The notes beneath the pieces were generated by a model that was given only the letters and a program-made list of their open reading frames with translations, did no database searches and was not told the DNA's origin. The position numbers were made by a program, and so were the translations under genes. From Haematobia irritans (lineage: Eukaryota > Arthropoda > Insecta > Diptera > Muscidae): DNA of 64,000 nt. Positions 38,322 through 47,280 of this stretch are shown here, piece by piece (the first letter of the stretch is position 1; every line of letters starts with the position of its first letter). Location of the stretch: contig NC_134398.1 of the NCBI RefSeq assembly GCF_050003625.1, forward strand, positions 107,168,026-107,232,025, in the 5' to 3' direction.

Positions 38322-38600
38322 CAGAAAAAAATTCCACGAACATTTTTCCAATTAAAGCTTAATTTAATTTGAAAACATATTCAATTAAAAATTTAATTGA
38401 TTCAACAATTTTTTTAATTGAAACAAAAACCAATTACAAAAATTAATAGTATCAATTAATTTTTTAATTGGATCAATTAATACTATAATAGACTTTCAAT
38501 TATTTTTTTAATTGACACTATCATTCTTGTGATTGAAGACATTTCAATTAGAAAATTAATTGGACCAATTAATTTCGTGATTGAATCAGATTTTTTTGTG
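38322..38600. mobile_element. AT-rich MITE-like element, family A, copy 2
   Basis: 279 bp with ends CAGAAAAAAATTCC and the complement of CACAAAAAAATCTGATTC. It is filled with AATTAATTGA/TCAATTAATT motifs. It matches copy 1 (32948-33156) in inverse orientation and is longer internally. Confidence 0.65.
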
Positions 38601-38665
38601 TCTAAGAAACCCCAATTTTACTGGGTTCAGCAGGGCTGTGGAGCAAATTTTCCGAGATAAGTAAA

Positions 38666-38780
38666 TTAGACAATGCCGTCATCTGGACTTCTGTTATCAG
38701 TAACGCGCAATGGAGAAACCTTCAGACAGCGCAGAACTCAACGCTGCGATTGATCACTTCAAAGACACCTGGTGATGTGA
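38666..38780 (+). pseudogene. Non-LTR RT C-terminal fragment (Jockey/CR1-like)
   Basis: A plus-strand stretch reads AVIWTSVISNAQWRNLQTAQ, then NSTLRLITSKTPGD. The W...LQTAQNxxLRLIT pattern is the post-RT region of Jockey/CR1-type LINEs, distinct from the LOA copies here. Only about 40 residues remain. Confidence 0.5.
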
Positions 38781-38990
38781 CCTTCAGCGTGAGCCAATCA
38801 ATACTCACCTTTAAATGCAAGGGTAGCGACTAAATTTTTAATCTTCTACAAACAGCCAAACAGTTTACATCGTTCTCCTCTTCGCGTAAATTAAAGACTT
38901 TATTTTTTAATAAAAATTACTGTATTTGATTAAACACCAAACAGCACAAGAGTTTTTATTTGGGTAAAGGAAACCACTACGTTTTAAATA
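38781..38990 (+). repeat. Candidate 5' LTR end of the plus-strand gypsy element
   Basis: Between the RT fragment and the gag region lies sequence with LTR-like R-U5 features: AATAAA near 38912 and AT-rich U5. Only a fragment of the 3' LTR survives (about 51655-51693), so I cannot prove the pairing or place the ends. Confidence 0.35.
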
Positions 38991-39159
38991 AGGAGGAGTA
39001 AAAATTGCCGCTTCACAATTGTTATTAATTTTTCGAAGCAAAAACAGTCACGTTGGCCTGGAGCAACGGTATTTCTTACGGTACGGAAATCACATTCGAC
39101 GTTTTTGTAAGTTTATAGTCAACGTATGAACGACAGTGGTCCCTACGGCGGCTTCAACA

Positions 39160-39745
39160 GACATGCCTGACAACGAAGGTGTAAGAGGAGATGCCCGATC
39201 AACTGGTGGTATTTCAGCCATATACGCCCGTTTACCTTTCCCACAAATGTGTAGCTTGGTTTGCGATGATGGACTCTTGGTTTGCTGCATCGGACATAAC
39301 TAAATAAGCGAAAAGCTGCCACGGTTATTGCAGCATTGAATCCTAGTGTGATTGCGCAATTAATGGATACCATCACATCGCTTCCCCAGACCGAGAGATT
39401 TTAGTATGTAAAACAAAAATAATTGGCACTTCGCTGATAGTGAACAAAGGCGTCTAAATAGGCTATTATCAGAGCTTCCGCTAGGTGACAAAAACCCTCA
39501 GAACTATTTTTTGAAATGAAACGAGTTGCAGGAAGTACTCTATGAAAAGCAGGGTTAAAGGGTCTATCAACGAAGCGGCTACCCGGATTTGCTCAACTAG
39601 TTGTGGCGGCGGCAACAGGAACAGCTGCGAAGTCCACTAAAATATCAGATTCCATTGTAGATACCATTTCACCGGGTCAGATAAATGAACTTCGCAGCCA
39701 ACCGTCCCAGGGAATGGATTCATTACTACGGCAATAGTCGAATTG
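39160..39745 (+). pseudogene. gag: Gypsy gag (plus-strand element), broken
   Basis: The plus strand reads WFAMMDSWFAASDIT, then after a frameshift ATVIAALNPSVIAQLMDTIT and SEQRRLNRLLSELPLGDK. Further frame changes lead to a LWIKRLPG-like part and IADSI-VDTISPGQ-like residues. This order matches the capsid of the insect gypsy group whose gag has RLxxLLxxxxLGDxxPSQLL. Several stops and shifts are present. No zinc knuckle remains. Confidence 0.75.
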
Positions 39746-40039
39746 GGTAAGAAATTTGAAAACTTCACCACCCGCCCACGTTCTCGTACTTGTAGATCAA
39801 ACACTTCAAGGCATGTTTCCCAAAAGCGAGAAAAGAGTCAAAGTAATGCTCCAAATTCAGATCTGTGTTGGTATCACCGTTCTTGTCGTAACGCGCAAAA
39901 GTATCGAAGCCCTTGCCACCATAGCTCCCTAGACGTGCAAATTGTCGACTCATATGAGTCCAATTGACTTGTTGGATCCGTGGAGCAAAGCTCTTCCACG
40001 CATGGTCAAATCTTTCGCCTACAAGTTACAGACAAGTAC

Positions 40040-40219
40040 AGTCATAAAACGATTCGTCCATCAAGGTAATTGATAAAAAACGTCTGAGGTTGGACCTGGG
40101 ATTGCAAAAAGATTTTTACTTGTCTTTTGTCATCGGAGATGTTACAACACCAATTATCGGTTCAGACTTTATAAAATTCAATGATTTGTTGATTAATCTT
40201 AAGCGTAATTGGCTAAAAG
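40040..40219 (+). pseudogene. Gypsy protease C-terminal remnant (plus-strand element)
   Basis: The plus strand reads YLSFVIGDVTTPIIGSDFIK, then FNDLLINLKRNWL. The TTPIIGxDF motif is the hydrophobic-G region of the protease. It is cut at 40219 by the mariner insertion (TA 40220-40221). The RT N-terminal part that should follow is missing after the mariner. Confidence 0.75.
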
Positions 40220-40221
40220 TA

Positions 40222-41730
40222 AAGGGTGATACGGTCAAAATTTGGTCAAGGGAAAACGCGTGTAAATCGGTGAAATTGTTTATTTAAAAAATCAAATTAA
40301 ATTTCTTTTTCAAGTTCAATTAGTATAAAATTCAGGAAAAATATTCAGTTAGGCTTTCGCTTTTCCAAATCCGAATCGCCGGGCCTCACGCTTGACACCT
40401 GCCATCAGATTTTGTACAGCCACCTTGTCCACCTTCTTCGCCGCAGAAAGCCAGTTTGCCTTGAACTGCTGCTCGTCCTTAGCAGTTTTTTTGGTCTTCT
40501 TTAGGTTCCGCTTGACAATAGCCTAGTATTTCTCAATTGGGCGGAGCTCTGGCGTGTTGGGAGGGTTCTTGTCCTTGGGAACCACTTGCACGTTGTTGGC
40601 GGCGTACCACTCCATGGCCTTTTTACCGTAATGGCAAGATGCCAAATCCGGCCAAAACAGTACGGAACAACCGTGTTTCTTCAGGAAAGGCAGCAGACGC
40701 TTATTCAAACACTCTTTCACGTAAATTTCTTGGTTGACAGTCCCGGAAGCTATGAAAATGCTGCTTTTCAAGCCACAGGTACAGATGGCTTGCCAAACCA
40801 GATATTTCTTTGCGAACTTTGACAGTTTTATGTGCTTGAAAATATCTGCTACCTTTCCCCTTCCTTTTGCGGTATAAAACTCCTGTCTCGGAAGCTGCTT
40901 GTAGTCGGCTTTGACGTAGGTTTCGTCGTCCATTACCACGCAGTCAAACTTCGTCAGCATCGTCGTGTACAGCCTCCGGGATCGCTCTTTGGCCGTCGTA
41001 TTTTGTTTATCATCGTGATTTGGAGTCACTACCTTCTTGTAAGTCGATAGTCCGGCTGGTTTTTTGGCTCGATGCACGGTTGTAGACGATACACCCAGCT
41101 TATTTGCGGCATCTCGGAGAGAAGTTTCGCTTGAAACTACCGGCAACTCTCTTTGTCGTCTCAGCGGCTTCCGGTTTTCGATGTCCCCCCGATCCAGTCT
41201 TCCTGGCTGTCGACAAACGTTCCCCAAACACTTTAATTACATTTGTAACGGTTGATTTGGCAACTTTTAGCGATTTTGCCAGCTTTGCGTGCGAGTAGCT
41301 CGGATTTTCGCGATGCGCGGGCAAAATTTTGATACGCTGCTCTTCTTGCTTGGACGGCATTTTGACAACTGAAGAGTGAATTCCAAAATCAAAATAGGAG
41401 CAACATTCTACACACACACCTTCAAAATGAGGGGCGTTCAGGTTTTTTAAATGCAAAAATGAAAGAAATACGTCAAGTTTATATTGAACTATAAACAGGA
41501 GTTCACTTGTCATTGAGTTACCCATATAAGCACTCATTAATAAGAGAGAAGTAAATCACATATAGTATCACAATGGACACCTAACCTACACGGTGTTGCG
41601 GTTTGTACAGTTGTTTTACTGCATACCACTACATCCGTGCTAGTTCCAAACAATGTAAAAACTTGCAAGAGTTTGTCATAAGCAAATCATACGTGCAATA
41701 TATTTCACAGATTTTGACCGTATCACCCTT
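40222..41730 (-). mobile_element. Tc1/mariner transposon, DD37E type
   Basis: A 1,509-bp element flanked by TA (40220-40221 and 41731-41732). The ends are AAGGGTGATACGGTCAAAAT and its exact complement, about 20 bp. It has inserted in the plus-strand gypsy between protease and RT. Transposase is on the minus strand. Confidence 0.92.
40349..41360 (-). pseudogene. Mariner DD37E transposase, broken
   Basis: On the minus strand, MPSKQEEQRIKILPAHRENP starts an N-terminal paired helix-turn-helix region (KLAKSLKVAKSTVTNVIKVF, GRP-like linker). After a frameshift near 41130 comes the second HTH (AANKLGVSSTTVHRAKK), then catalytic VMDDETYVKAD, FWPDLASCHY and NTPELRPIEKY. There are 37 residues between the second D and the E of RPIE. 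A TAG replaces the W codon after PIEKY (near 40523); the rest reads to a stop at 40349-40351. One frameshift and one stop inactivate it. Confidence 0.88.
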
Positions 41731-41737
41731 TAACAGG

Positions 41738-42300
41738 TCTAGCCCATTGCACTTGGTTGGGAAAAGTGATCGAACATGGAGACCTTGCGGAAACTACAGG
41801 ACTCTTAACGCCGAAACTTTGCCCTACCAGTATCCTCTACCTTATTTGACGGATTTACTGCGAATTTGCGGATTTTAAGCGAATATTTTCGAAAGTTGGT
41901 CTGCAAAAGGCATTTCACCAAATACCAATACACCCGAAAGATATCCCTACGACTTTTGGCTTCTGCGGGTTTAATTTATTACATTTGGCTTATGTAACGC
42001 CTCCCAAACTTTTCAACGCTTCATTAATGAGTATTGATTTCGTCTTTCCATACATCTATGACATTTTTGTTGCTTCTCCGAATTTGGAACTGCATTATAA
42101 GGACTTAAGGCAAGTATTTACTTTCCTGCGGGAAAACTCACTTGCAATAAAAACGTCCAAATGCGAATTTGGTAAAGAGGAGATTGGGGTTTTGGGTCAT
42201 TTCGGTAACGCCAGAGGAATTCATCCTCTTCCTGAAAAGGTTGAAGTGATCAAGAATTTCCCATAACCTCGGGTGACACAAGAGCTAAAACGATTTATCG
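41738..42300 (+). pseudogene. pol: Gypsy RT remnant (plus-strand element)
   Basis: The plus strand has LHLVGKSDRTWRPCGNYRTL, YPLPYLTDLL, FSKVGLQKAFHQIPIHPKDI, TTFGFCGFN, the catalytic block as YIYDIFVAS (YIDD expected; the first Asp is now Tyr), and the connection LRENSLAIKTSKCEFGKEEI. A frame change falls near 41878 and a stop at 42265 (NFP-stop). It is catalytically dead. Confidence 0.85.
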
Positions 42301-42499
42301 GAATGATAAACTTTTATGAAAGGTTTTTGCATCATGCGACGTTGTACAAGAAGAACGATCTTAGTCCGCTTGTATGGACACCTTTCTGCCTCTGACAATG
42401 CCGTCGGTGATGTGCTGCATCAAATTGCAGGCAGCGAGTTGCAACCGTTATGGTTTTATTCAAAAAACTCACGCCCGCTCAACAAAATTACTCCACCTA

Positions 42500-42834
42500 G
42501 GTTAGGTGACAGCCCGATGTATCAGGCTCACTTAGACTATTCAGTCCATTGTGATACCACATTGGTGAACTTCTCTTATCACTGAGTGCTGCCCGATTCC
42601 ATGTTAAGCTCAATGACAAGGGACCTCCTTTTTATAGCCGAGTCCGAACGGCGATCCACATTGCAGTGAAACCACTTAGAGAAGTTTTGAAACCCTCAGG
42701 AATGTCACCAGCATTACTGAGGTGGGATAATCCACCGCTGAAAAACTTTTTGGTGTTCGGTCGAAGCAGGAATCGAACCCACGACCTTGTGTATGCAAGG
42801 CGGGCATGCTAACCATTGCACCACGGTGGCTCCC
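42500..42834 (-). mobile_element. tRNA-derived SINE with LOA-LINE-like tail
   Basis: 335 bp with a 10-bp target duplication ACTCCACCTA (42490-42499 and 42835-42844). On the minus strand it starts GGGAGCCACCGTGGTGCAAT (pol III A box) with B box GGTTCGATTCC about 50 bp on. A unique body follows. The last 70 bp (42570-42500, including TGGTATCACAATGGACTGAA and TAAGTGAGCCTGAT) match the 3' end of LINE copy B (about 8825-8900). It ends in ACCTAACC. Transcribed by pol III and probably mobilised by the LOA enzymes (inference). Confidence 0.9.
42760..42834 (-). promoter_or_regulatory. SINE internal pol III promoter (tRNA-like head)
   Basis: A-box-like GTGGTGCAATGGTTAGC and B-box GGTTCGATTCC sit in tRNA spacing, with CTTGCATACACAAGG between them. 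The same head family is present as the degenerate sequence at 12168-12238. Confidence 0.8.
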
Positions 42835-43149
42835 ACTCCACCTAAGATCGGGAGCTGACAACAATGTACCAAGCAGTCTGTCATTTTAGATATGCAATTG
42901 AGGGGAGGAAATGCAAAATTATTACCAACCGCCGTCTACTGATTTTCGCATTCAAACAGAAAACGGAAACAGCTTTCCTCGACGAATGCGGCAACTTGAT
43001 TTTATTAGTCAATGTACCACTGATTAGAAAATACACCAGTACTCTCTGGACCATGAAATAGACTGCAGCAAGATAGCCACTGTACAAAAACACGACGAGA
43101 AGCTCTTAAAAAAGCCAGGTACACAAAGTAATTCTCTCATTTAAAAAGT

Positions 43150-43366
43150 TTTTCGTCCTATGTTGTAAGGAGCAACTCGTTTGTGATACGTCAACTTCAG
43201 CAGTCCGTACGTATATTCCAAAAGAGTTTAGGAAACAAGTCCTATCAACGGTGCATAATTTATCACATCCCGGCGCACATGGCACAACAAAAATGATGAC
43301 AGCTGGCCGAACTTTTGTTAAAAATTGTATACAGTGTCAGTGTTCTAAAACTCACCGCCACAACAA
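43150..43366 (+). pseudogene. pol: Gypsy integrase zinc domain (plus-strand element)
   Basis: The plus strand reads YIPKEFRKQVLSTVHNLSHP, GAHGTTKMM and FVKNCIQCQCSKTHRH: the HHCC integrase domain (two His in HNLSH.., two Cys in CIQCQ). It is cut at 43374 by the hAT-like MITE. Confidence 0.82.
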
Positions 43367-43374
43367 GTCACAAC

Positions 43375-43764
43375 TAGAGCTCGACCGAAGCATCGGCTTC
43401 GGCATTCGGCCAAATCGCCTTCTGCGTCAAGAGGCCGATTAACCGAAGCCGAAGCTTTTTGAATAATTTATTTCATATTGAATTGTCCAAGTGTTGAATT
43501 TGTCTCAGTCAAAACACCCAGTACAAAAAAAAAACGTATAAAATTTTAAAAAATCCTTTTTTGTTATAATAATATCAAACTACTGGACTGAATTATATTT
43601 CATTGTTTTATTTATGCATTTGTTGAAAAAAAAATCTAATGTTGAACTAAAACACCAAATTTCTTTAATTACAAATTTGAGGAAAATAATCGGCTTCGGC
43701 CGATTATTGCTTTTTTTGCCGAACATCGGTTTCGGCCAAAAAGACCCGCTTCGGTCAAGCTCTA
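43375..43764. mobile_element. hAT-like MITE
   Basis: 390 bp flanked by an exact 8-bp duplication GTCACAAC (43367-43374 and 43765-43772). The ends are TAGAGCTCGACCGAAGC and the complement of TAGAGCTTGACCGAAGC. Both ends have further repeated CGGCTTCGGC/GCCGAAG motifs. The 8-bp TSD and TAGAG-type ends fit hAT. No coding capacity. Confidence 0.88.
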
Positions 43765-43772
43765 GTCACAAC

Positions 43773-44084
43773 CATCTCGTTACGAATAGCCTCAGGAAAG
43801 GTTCTCTCATATAAACATAGATATCGTGGGTCCACTTCCATTTTGTGAGGGACAACGATATTGTTTAACAATCATCGATCGCTTCACTCGTTGACCGGAG
43901 GTCATTCTTATACCCGATATTCAAGCTGAAACGATAGCACGAGCGTTAGTTACTCATTGGATTGCAGGGTTTGGAGTGCTAGCTCGCATCATTTCGGACC
44001 ATTTTTGCAGAACTTATGCAAATCATTGGTGCACGGCATTTGCGTACCACGCCATACCACCCCCAGGAACATGGCTTGATAGAA
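43773..44084 (+). pseudogene. pol: Gypsy integrase core, first part
   Basis: After the MITE, the plus strand reads INIDIVGPLPFCEGQRYCLT, IIDRFTR, stop, PEVILIPDIQAETIARALVT and IISDHFCRTYANHW. This is the DDE core with first D (IDIVG) and second D (ISDHF, normally SDRG). It is interrupted at 44088 by the LTR element 44089-50965. Confidence 0.82.
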
Positions 44085-44088
44085 AGAT

Positions 44089-44757
44089 TGTAGAAGGAGG
44101 GAATAGCTCCTTTGGAGGAAGAAGGTATTCACCCTTCTCAAATTATATATTTTTTTATAATAATATTTTTTTATGTACTCAATCCTAACTGATCGATTAA
44201 CGTTCTAGCTGGATTAGAGTAATAGTAATATATTTTAATAAGGTAACTCCAAACCAGACGATCAACGTCTAAGATGGACAATACCAATTGTTATTTTTAT
44301 TTTTCCAATTAAAGGAAAAAACAAGGTTCCGCTTAAAGTTTAATTTTTTTTTTAATCTTTATTCATCGACAGTTACAGCAGAATGAAGTCAAATTATAAA
44401 TGATTGTCTCTTTTATGTGATTTTACAATGAGTGAAAATAAAAATCATACTAATTCAATGCGAGAGAACAAATGGTTCAGTTATGTTGTCGAGTTAAAGA
44501 GAGTAATGATAATGATATTATGAGTGATATTATTAAGAGCAAATTGAGTAAAATTATTATAAAACGATAGTGATTTGAAATGAATGATCATTTACAGTTG
44601 ATGATAAAAGTGAGGGAATTTATGTAACAAATGATGAAATTATTAATCATAAAAATAGAATAATTGCAAAATATCAAATAATTTCGTAGAATGCACAATA
44701 ATACTTGTATAAACAATAAATATAATAAAAAAATAATCATAGAAAACGTCCGCTACA
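44089..44757 (-). repeat. 3' LTR of the 44089-50965 gypsy
   Basis: 669 bp, TG...CA, paired with 50301-50965. The adjacent internal sequence 44758-44775 (complement of a purine run) is the polypurine tract. Confidence 0.95.
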
Positions 44758-44807
44758 CACTCCCCCTCTGCCTCAGAAATCGTCCCGATGATGTGGCAGT
44801 ACTTCCT

Positions 44808-47273
44808 TCAGTCTAGGCGGTGACGAGCTGGCTTTCTTTGGCGTAAAGATCTTCTTGGGATGTGGTTCTGGGTTGAAAGATTCTTCTTCGTTGACTCGCT
44901 TGTAACATCGGATTCGCTGGGCTTACTAATTTCTTGGCCCATTGAAGTGGCTTGTGTGGTTGTATTGGATGTTACTACATTCTTTGTTGTCAACCGGCGA
45001 CTTTTTGGTGTAGATGTATCTTTTGCAAAAGTTTGTTGGGTTTGTTGTGTTGTTGTTATTTTGGTAGATGATTCGTTTGGACTTGGCCTTGCTGCATATG
45101 TCCCTTTGTTAGTTGTTGGCTGCTTTGTTGCAATTATTTTCTCAGTTGTTGGAATATTGTTCCCAGTTACTTTTTTAAAATTTTCCTTTCGAGCTCGACG
45201 AGTCATTGCATATACAGGAGTTTCGGCATTTCCTTCATATAGAGTTATGTCGGAGGCGGTGAATGTTCCCAACGGCTTGTTTGGTGTATCAATTGCTGCA
45301 ACGGTGTAACAAGACGATCCTTTTTTGTTAATGACGATATAGGGTCCATCTCGTCGTGGTACAAATTTTGATGTAATATTGCTCTCCTTCTTACTTAGGA
45401 TATGAGTTGCCACCAGTACTTTATCTCCCACCATGATTTTCTTCTGAGGATTTCGTTTTGTATCTGCATATAGTTTATTTTTGTCTTGCATTCTCTCTTC
45501 GGATTCCTTCGCGAATGCTAACGAATCGGCCATTCGAAGAAGATGTGGTGTTATTTGAGGTACAAAGTTTTCAGCTGCTACAATCGCTCTCAGATCATTC
45601 GAAACTTCAAATGGTGTCCTCAGCTCTCTTCCAAATGTCAGATATGCTGCAGAGTATCCGGTAGTTGCGCATTTCACCGAGTTCATTGCAAATCTTATGG
45701 ATGCAAGGTTTAAATCCCATGTGGTGTGATCTTGATTAACACCAATGGATAGTTGTATCTTGAGATCCCTATTTTTGCGCTCGACTGGATTGGACTCTGG
45801 ATGATAAACTGGCGTAAACGTCTGTCGAATTCCAAGGCAATATGTTAACTTTTGCATAACAGCTGACACAAATTGTGGCCCATTATCTGAGTGTATTCTC
45901 CGAGGTATTCCATATCTCAATAGTATTTCATTGAGTAAGATGATGGCACAATTTTCAGCAGAAGCGGTTTTTAGTAAAAAAAGTTCTGTCCATCGGCTGC
46001 AAAGGTCTTCCACTACTAATATCCACTGATTACCCCGAGGAGTTATTGGTAATGGCCCAAAGAGGTCTATAGCAATAGTTTCGAACCTTTTGTTACTACT
46101 AACCGTTTGCATGAGGCCTGCTGGTTTCATGTTTGAAGGTTTGTAACGTTTACATTCAATGCATGATTTTATGTATTCGGTTATTTCAGATCTCATTTTT
46201 GGCCAATAATAGTTCTGTGCTATTTTATTTATAGTCTTTTCGACTCCATAATGACCAGCTGTTGGAATAGCATGATAGTTGAAGAGGATATCCCTTCGCA
46301 TCGATTTGGGAACTACTAGCTGACCATTTTCATTCTCTTGTTCAGAGCAAAAGCGATATAGCACGCCATTAAGCATCATAAATCCCCTATCAGTGTACCT
46401 GAAGACATTTTCGTGGCATTCCTCAAATGATTTAATAATTTCATTCAAATCGGGATCTTCCAACTGCAATTTTCGAAATTCTTCTGCTCCTTTTCTTGGG
46501 AAGTCGATTTGTATAGAAAAGCATTCACATTGAGAATCTGTATTTGAATGTTGAGAACATGGAGGACGTGATAATGTATCCGCTACACAATTTTGTCGCC
46601 CAGGTGTATATGAAACCTTTAGATTGAATGTTTGTAATAATAACGCCCACCTCGCTAAGCGGCCTGTTGGGCTTTTTAAGCTAAACAACCATTTTAGCGG
46701 CTGGTGATCCGTCAAAACCATTACTTCCGAGCCTTCAATGTATCCTCCGAACTTTTGTACGGCCCAGACGACAGCGAGGGCTTCCCGTTCCGTTGTTGAA
46801 TAGTTTCTTTCTGCGGGTAGCAACAATCGGCTAGCATACTCAATGGTTCTTTCTGTTTCTTTCTCCCCCTGAAACAAAATAGCCCTAAGAGCGTAATTAC
46901 TCGCATCTGTTTTCAAAATAAAAGGCAAATTTTCGTTCACTTGTTGCAAGATTGGCGGTGATGACAACTTTTGCTTCAACATATCAAACGCTTCTTGTTG
47001 TTTTTCACCCCATTGCCATTTGGCATTCTTTTTAGTCAAATCTGATAATGGTTTTGCAATATTAGCAAAAGATGGTATAAATCGCCTGTACCATGAGCAG
47101 GTTTGCATAAAAGACAGGACTTCTTTGGAATTTCGTGGATTGGGCCGATTGTTAATAGCGCTAGTTTTTTCTTTATCCACTTCTAACCCATTTCTGGTAA
47201 GGATGTGACCGAGGTATTTTACCTCCGGTTTACAGAAAAAGCATTTATCTCTATGTAGTCGAAAACCAAACAT
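44808..47273 (-). CDS. pol: Gypsy pol C-terminal part: RT thumb, RNase H, integrase
   Basis: An 821-codon minus-strand frame. It starts in the RT connection (MFGFRLHRDKCFFCKPEVKY, LGHILTRNGLEV). RNase H has ILKTDASNYALRAILFQGEK, EREALAVVWAVQKFGGYIEG, VLTDHQPLKWLF and NCVADTLSRP. Integrase has an HHCC domain (HAIPTAGHYGVEKTINKIAQ, CIECKRYKP) and a DDE core (TIAIDLFGPLPITP, RIHSDNGPQFVSAV, the E in HPESNPVERKNRDLK). It also has a GPY-type motif (RRDGPYIVINKKGS). There is no chromodomain. The C-terminal 150 residues are Thr/Ser/Lys-rich. The true N-terminus is the preceding frame; the start ATG is only the first Met after the break. Confidence 0.92.
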   Translation of the reverse strand: MFGFRLHRDKCFFCKPEVKYLGHILTRNGLEVDKEKTSAINNRPNPRNSKEVLSFMQTCSWYRRFIPSFANIAKPLSDLTKKNAKWQWGEKQQEAFDMLKQKLSSPPILQQVNENLPFILKTDASNYALRAILFQGEKETERTIEYASRLLLPAERNYSTTEREALAVVWAVQKFGGYIEGSEVMVLTDHQPLKWLFSLKSPTGRLARWALLLQTFNLKVSYTPGRQNCVADTLSRPPCSQHSNTDSQCECFSIQIDFPRKGAEEFRKLQLEDPDLNEIIKSFEECHENVFRYTDRGFMMLNGVLYRFCSEQENENGQLVVPKSMRRDILFNYHAIPTAGHYGVEKTINKIAQNYYWPKMRSEITEYIKSCIECKRYKPSNMKPAGLMQTVSSNKRFETIAIDLFGPLPITPRGNQWILVVEDLCSRWTELFLLKTASAENCAIILLNEILLRYGIPRRIHSDNGPQFVSAVMQKLTYCLGIRQTFTPVYHPESNPVERKNRDLKIQLSIGVNQDHTTWDLNLASIRFAMNSVKCATTGYSAAYLTFGRELRTPFEVSNDLRAIVAAENFVPQITPHLLRMADSLAFAKESEERMQDKNKLYADTKRNPQKKIMVGDKVLVATHILSKKESNITSKFVPRRDGPYIVINKKGSSCYTVAAIDTPNKPLGTFTASDITLYEGNAETPVYAMTRRARKENFKKVTGNNIPTTEKIIATKQPTTNKGTYAARPSPNESSTKITTTQQTQQTFAKDTSTPKSRRLTTKNVVTSNTTTQATSMGQEISKPSESDVTSESTKKNLSTQNHIPRRSLRQRKPARHRLD

Positions 47274-47280
47274 TTTTAGT

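Larger units (their letters stand above)
42301..43060 (+). pseudogene. pol: Gypsy RNase H remnant split by a SINE
   Basis: The part before the SINE reads GMINFYERFLHHAT and SDNAVGDVLHQIAGSELQPL, ending WFYSKN. After the SINE it reads MYQAVCHFRYAIEGRKCKII, TNRRLLIFAFKQKTE. Together this is the RNase H entry of pol. The SINE TSD ACTCCACCTA (42490-42499 and 42835-42844) marks the split. Confidence 0.8.

Noticed and set aside
44860..45309. 149-codon plus-strand frame
   Set aside because: It is the complement of the gypsy integrase C-terminal tail, which reads with clear motifs on the minus strand. The same applies to long antisense frames at 3135-3446, 6651-7517, 15966-16646 and across 26108-29764.
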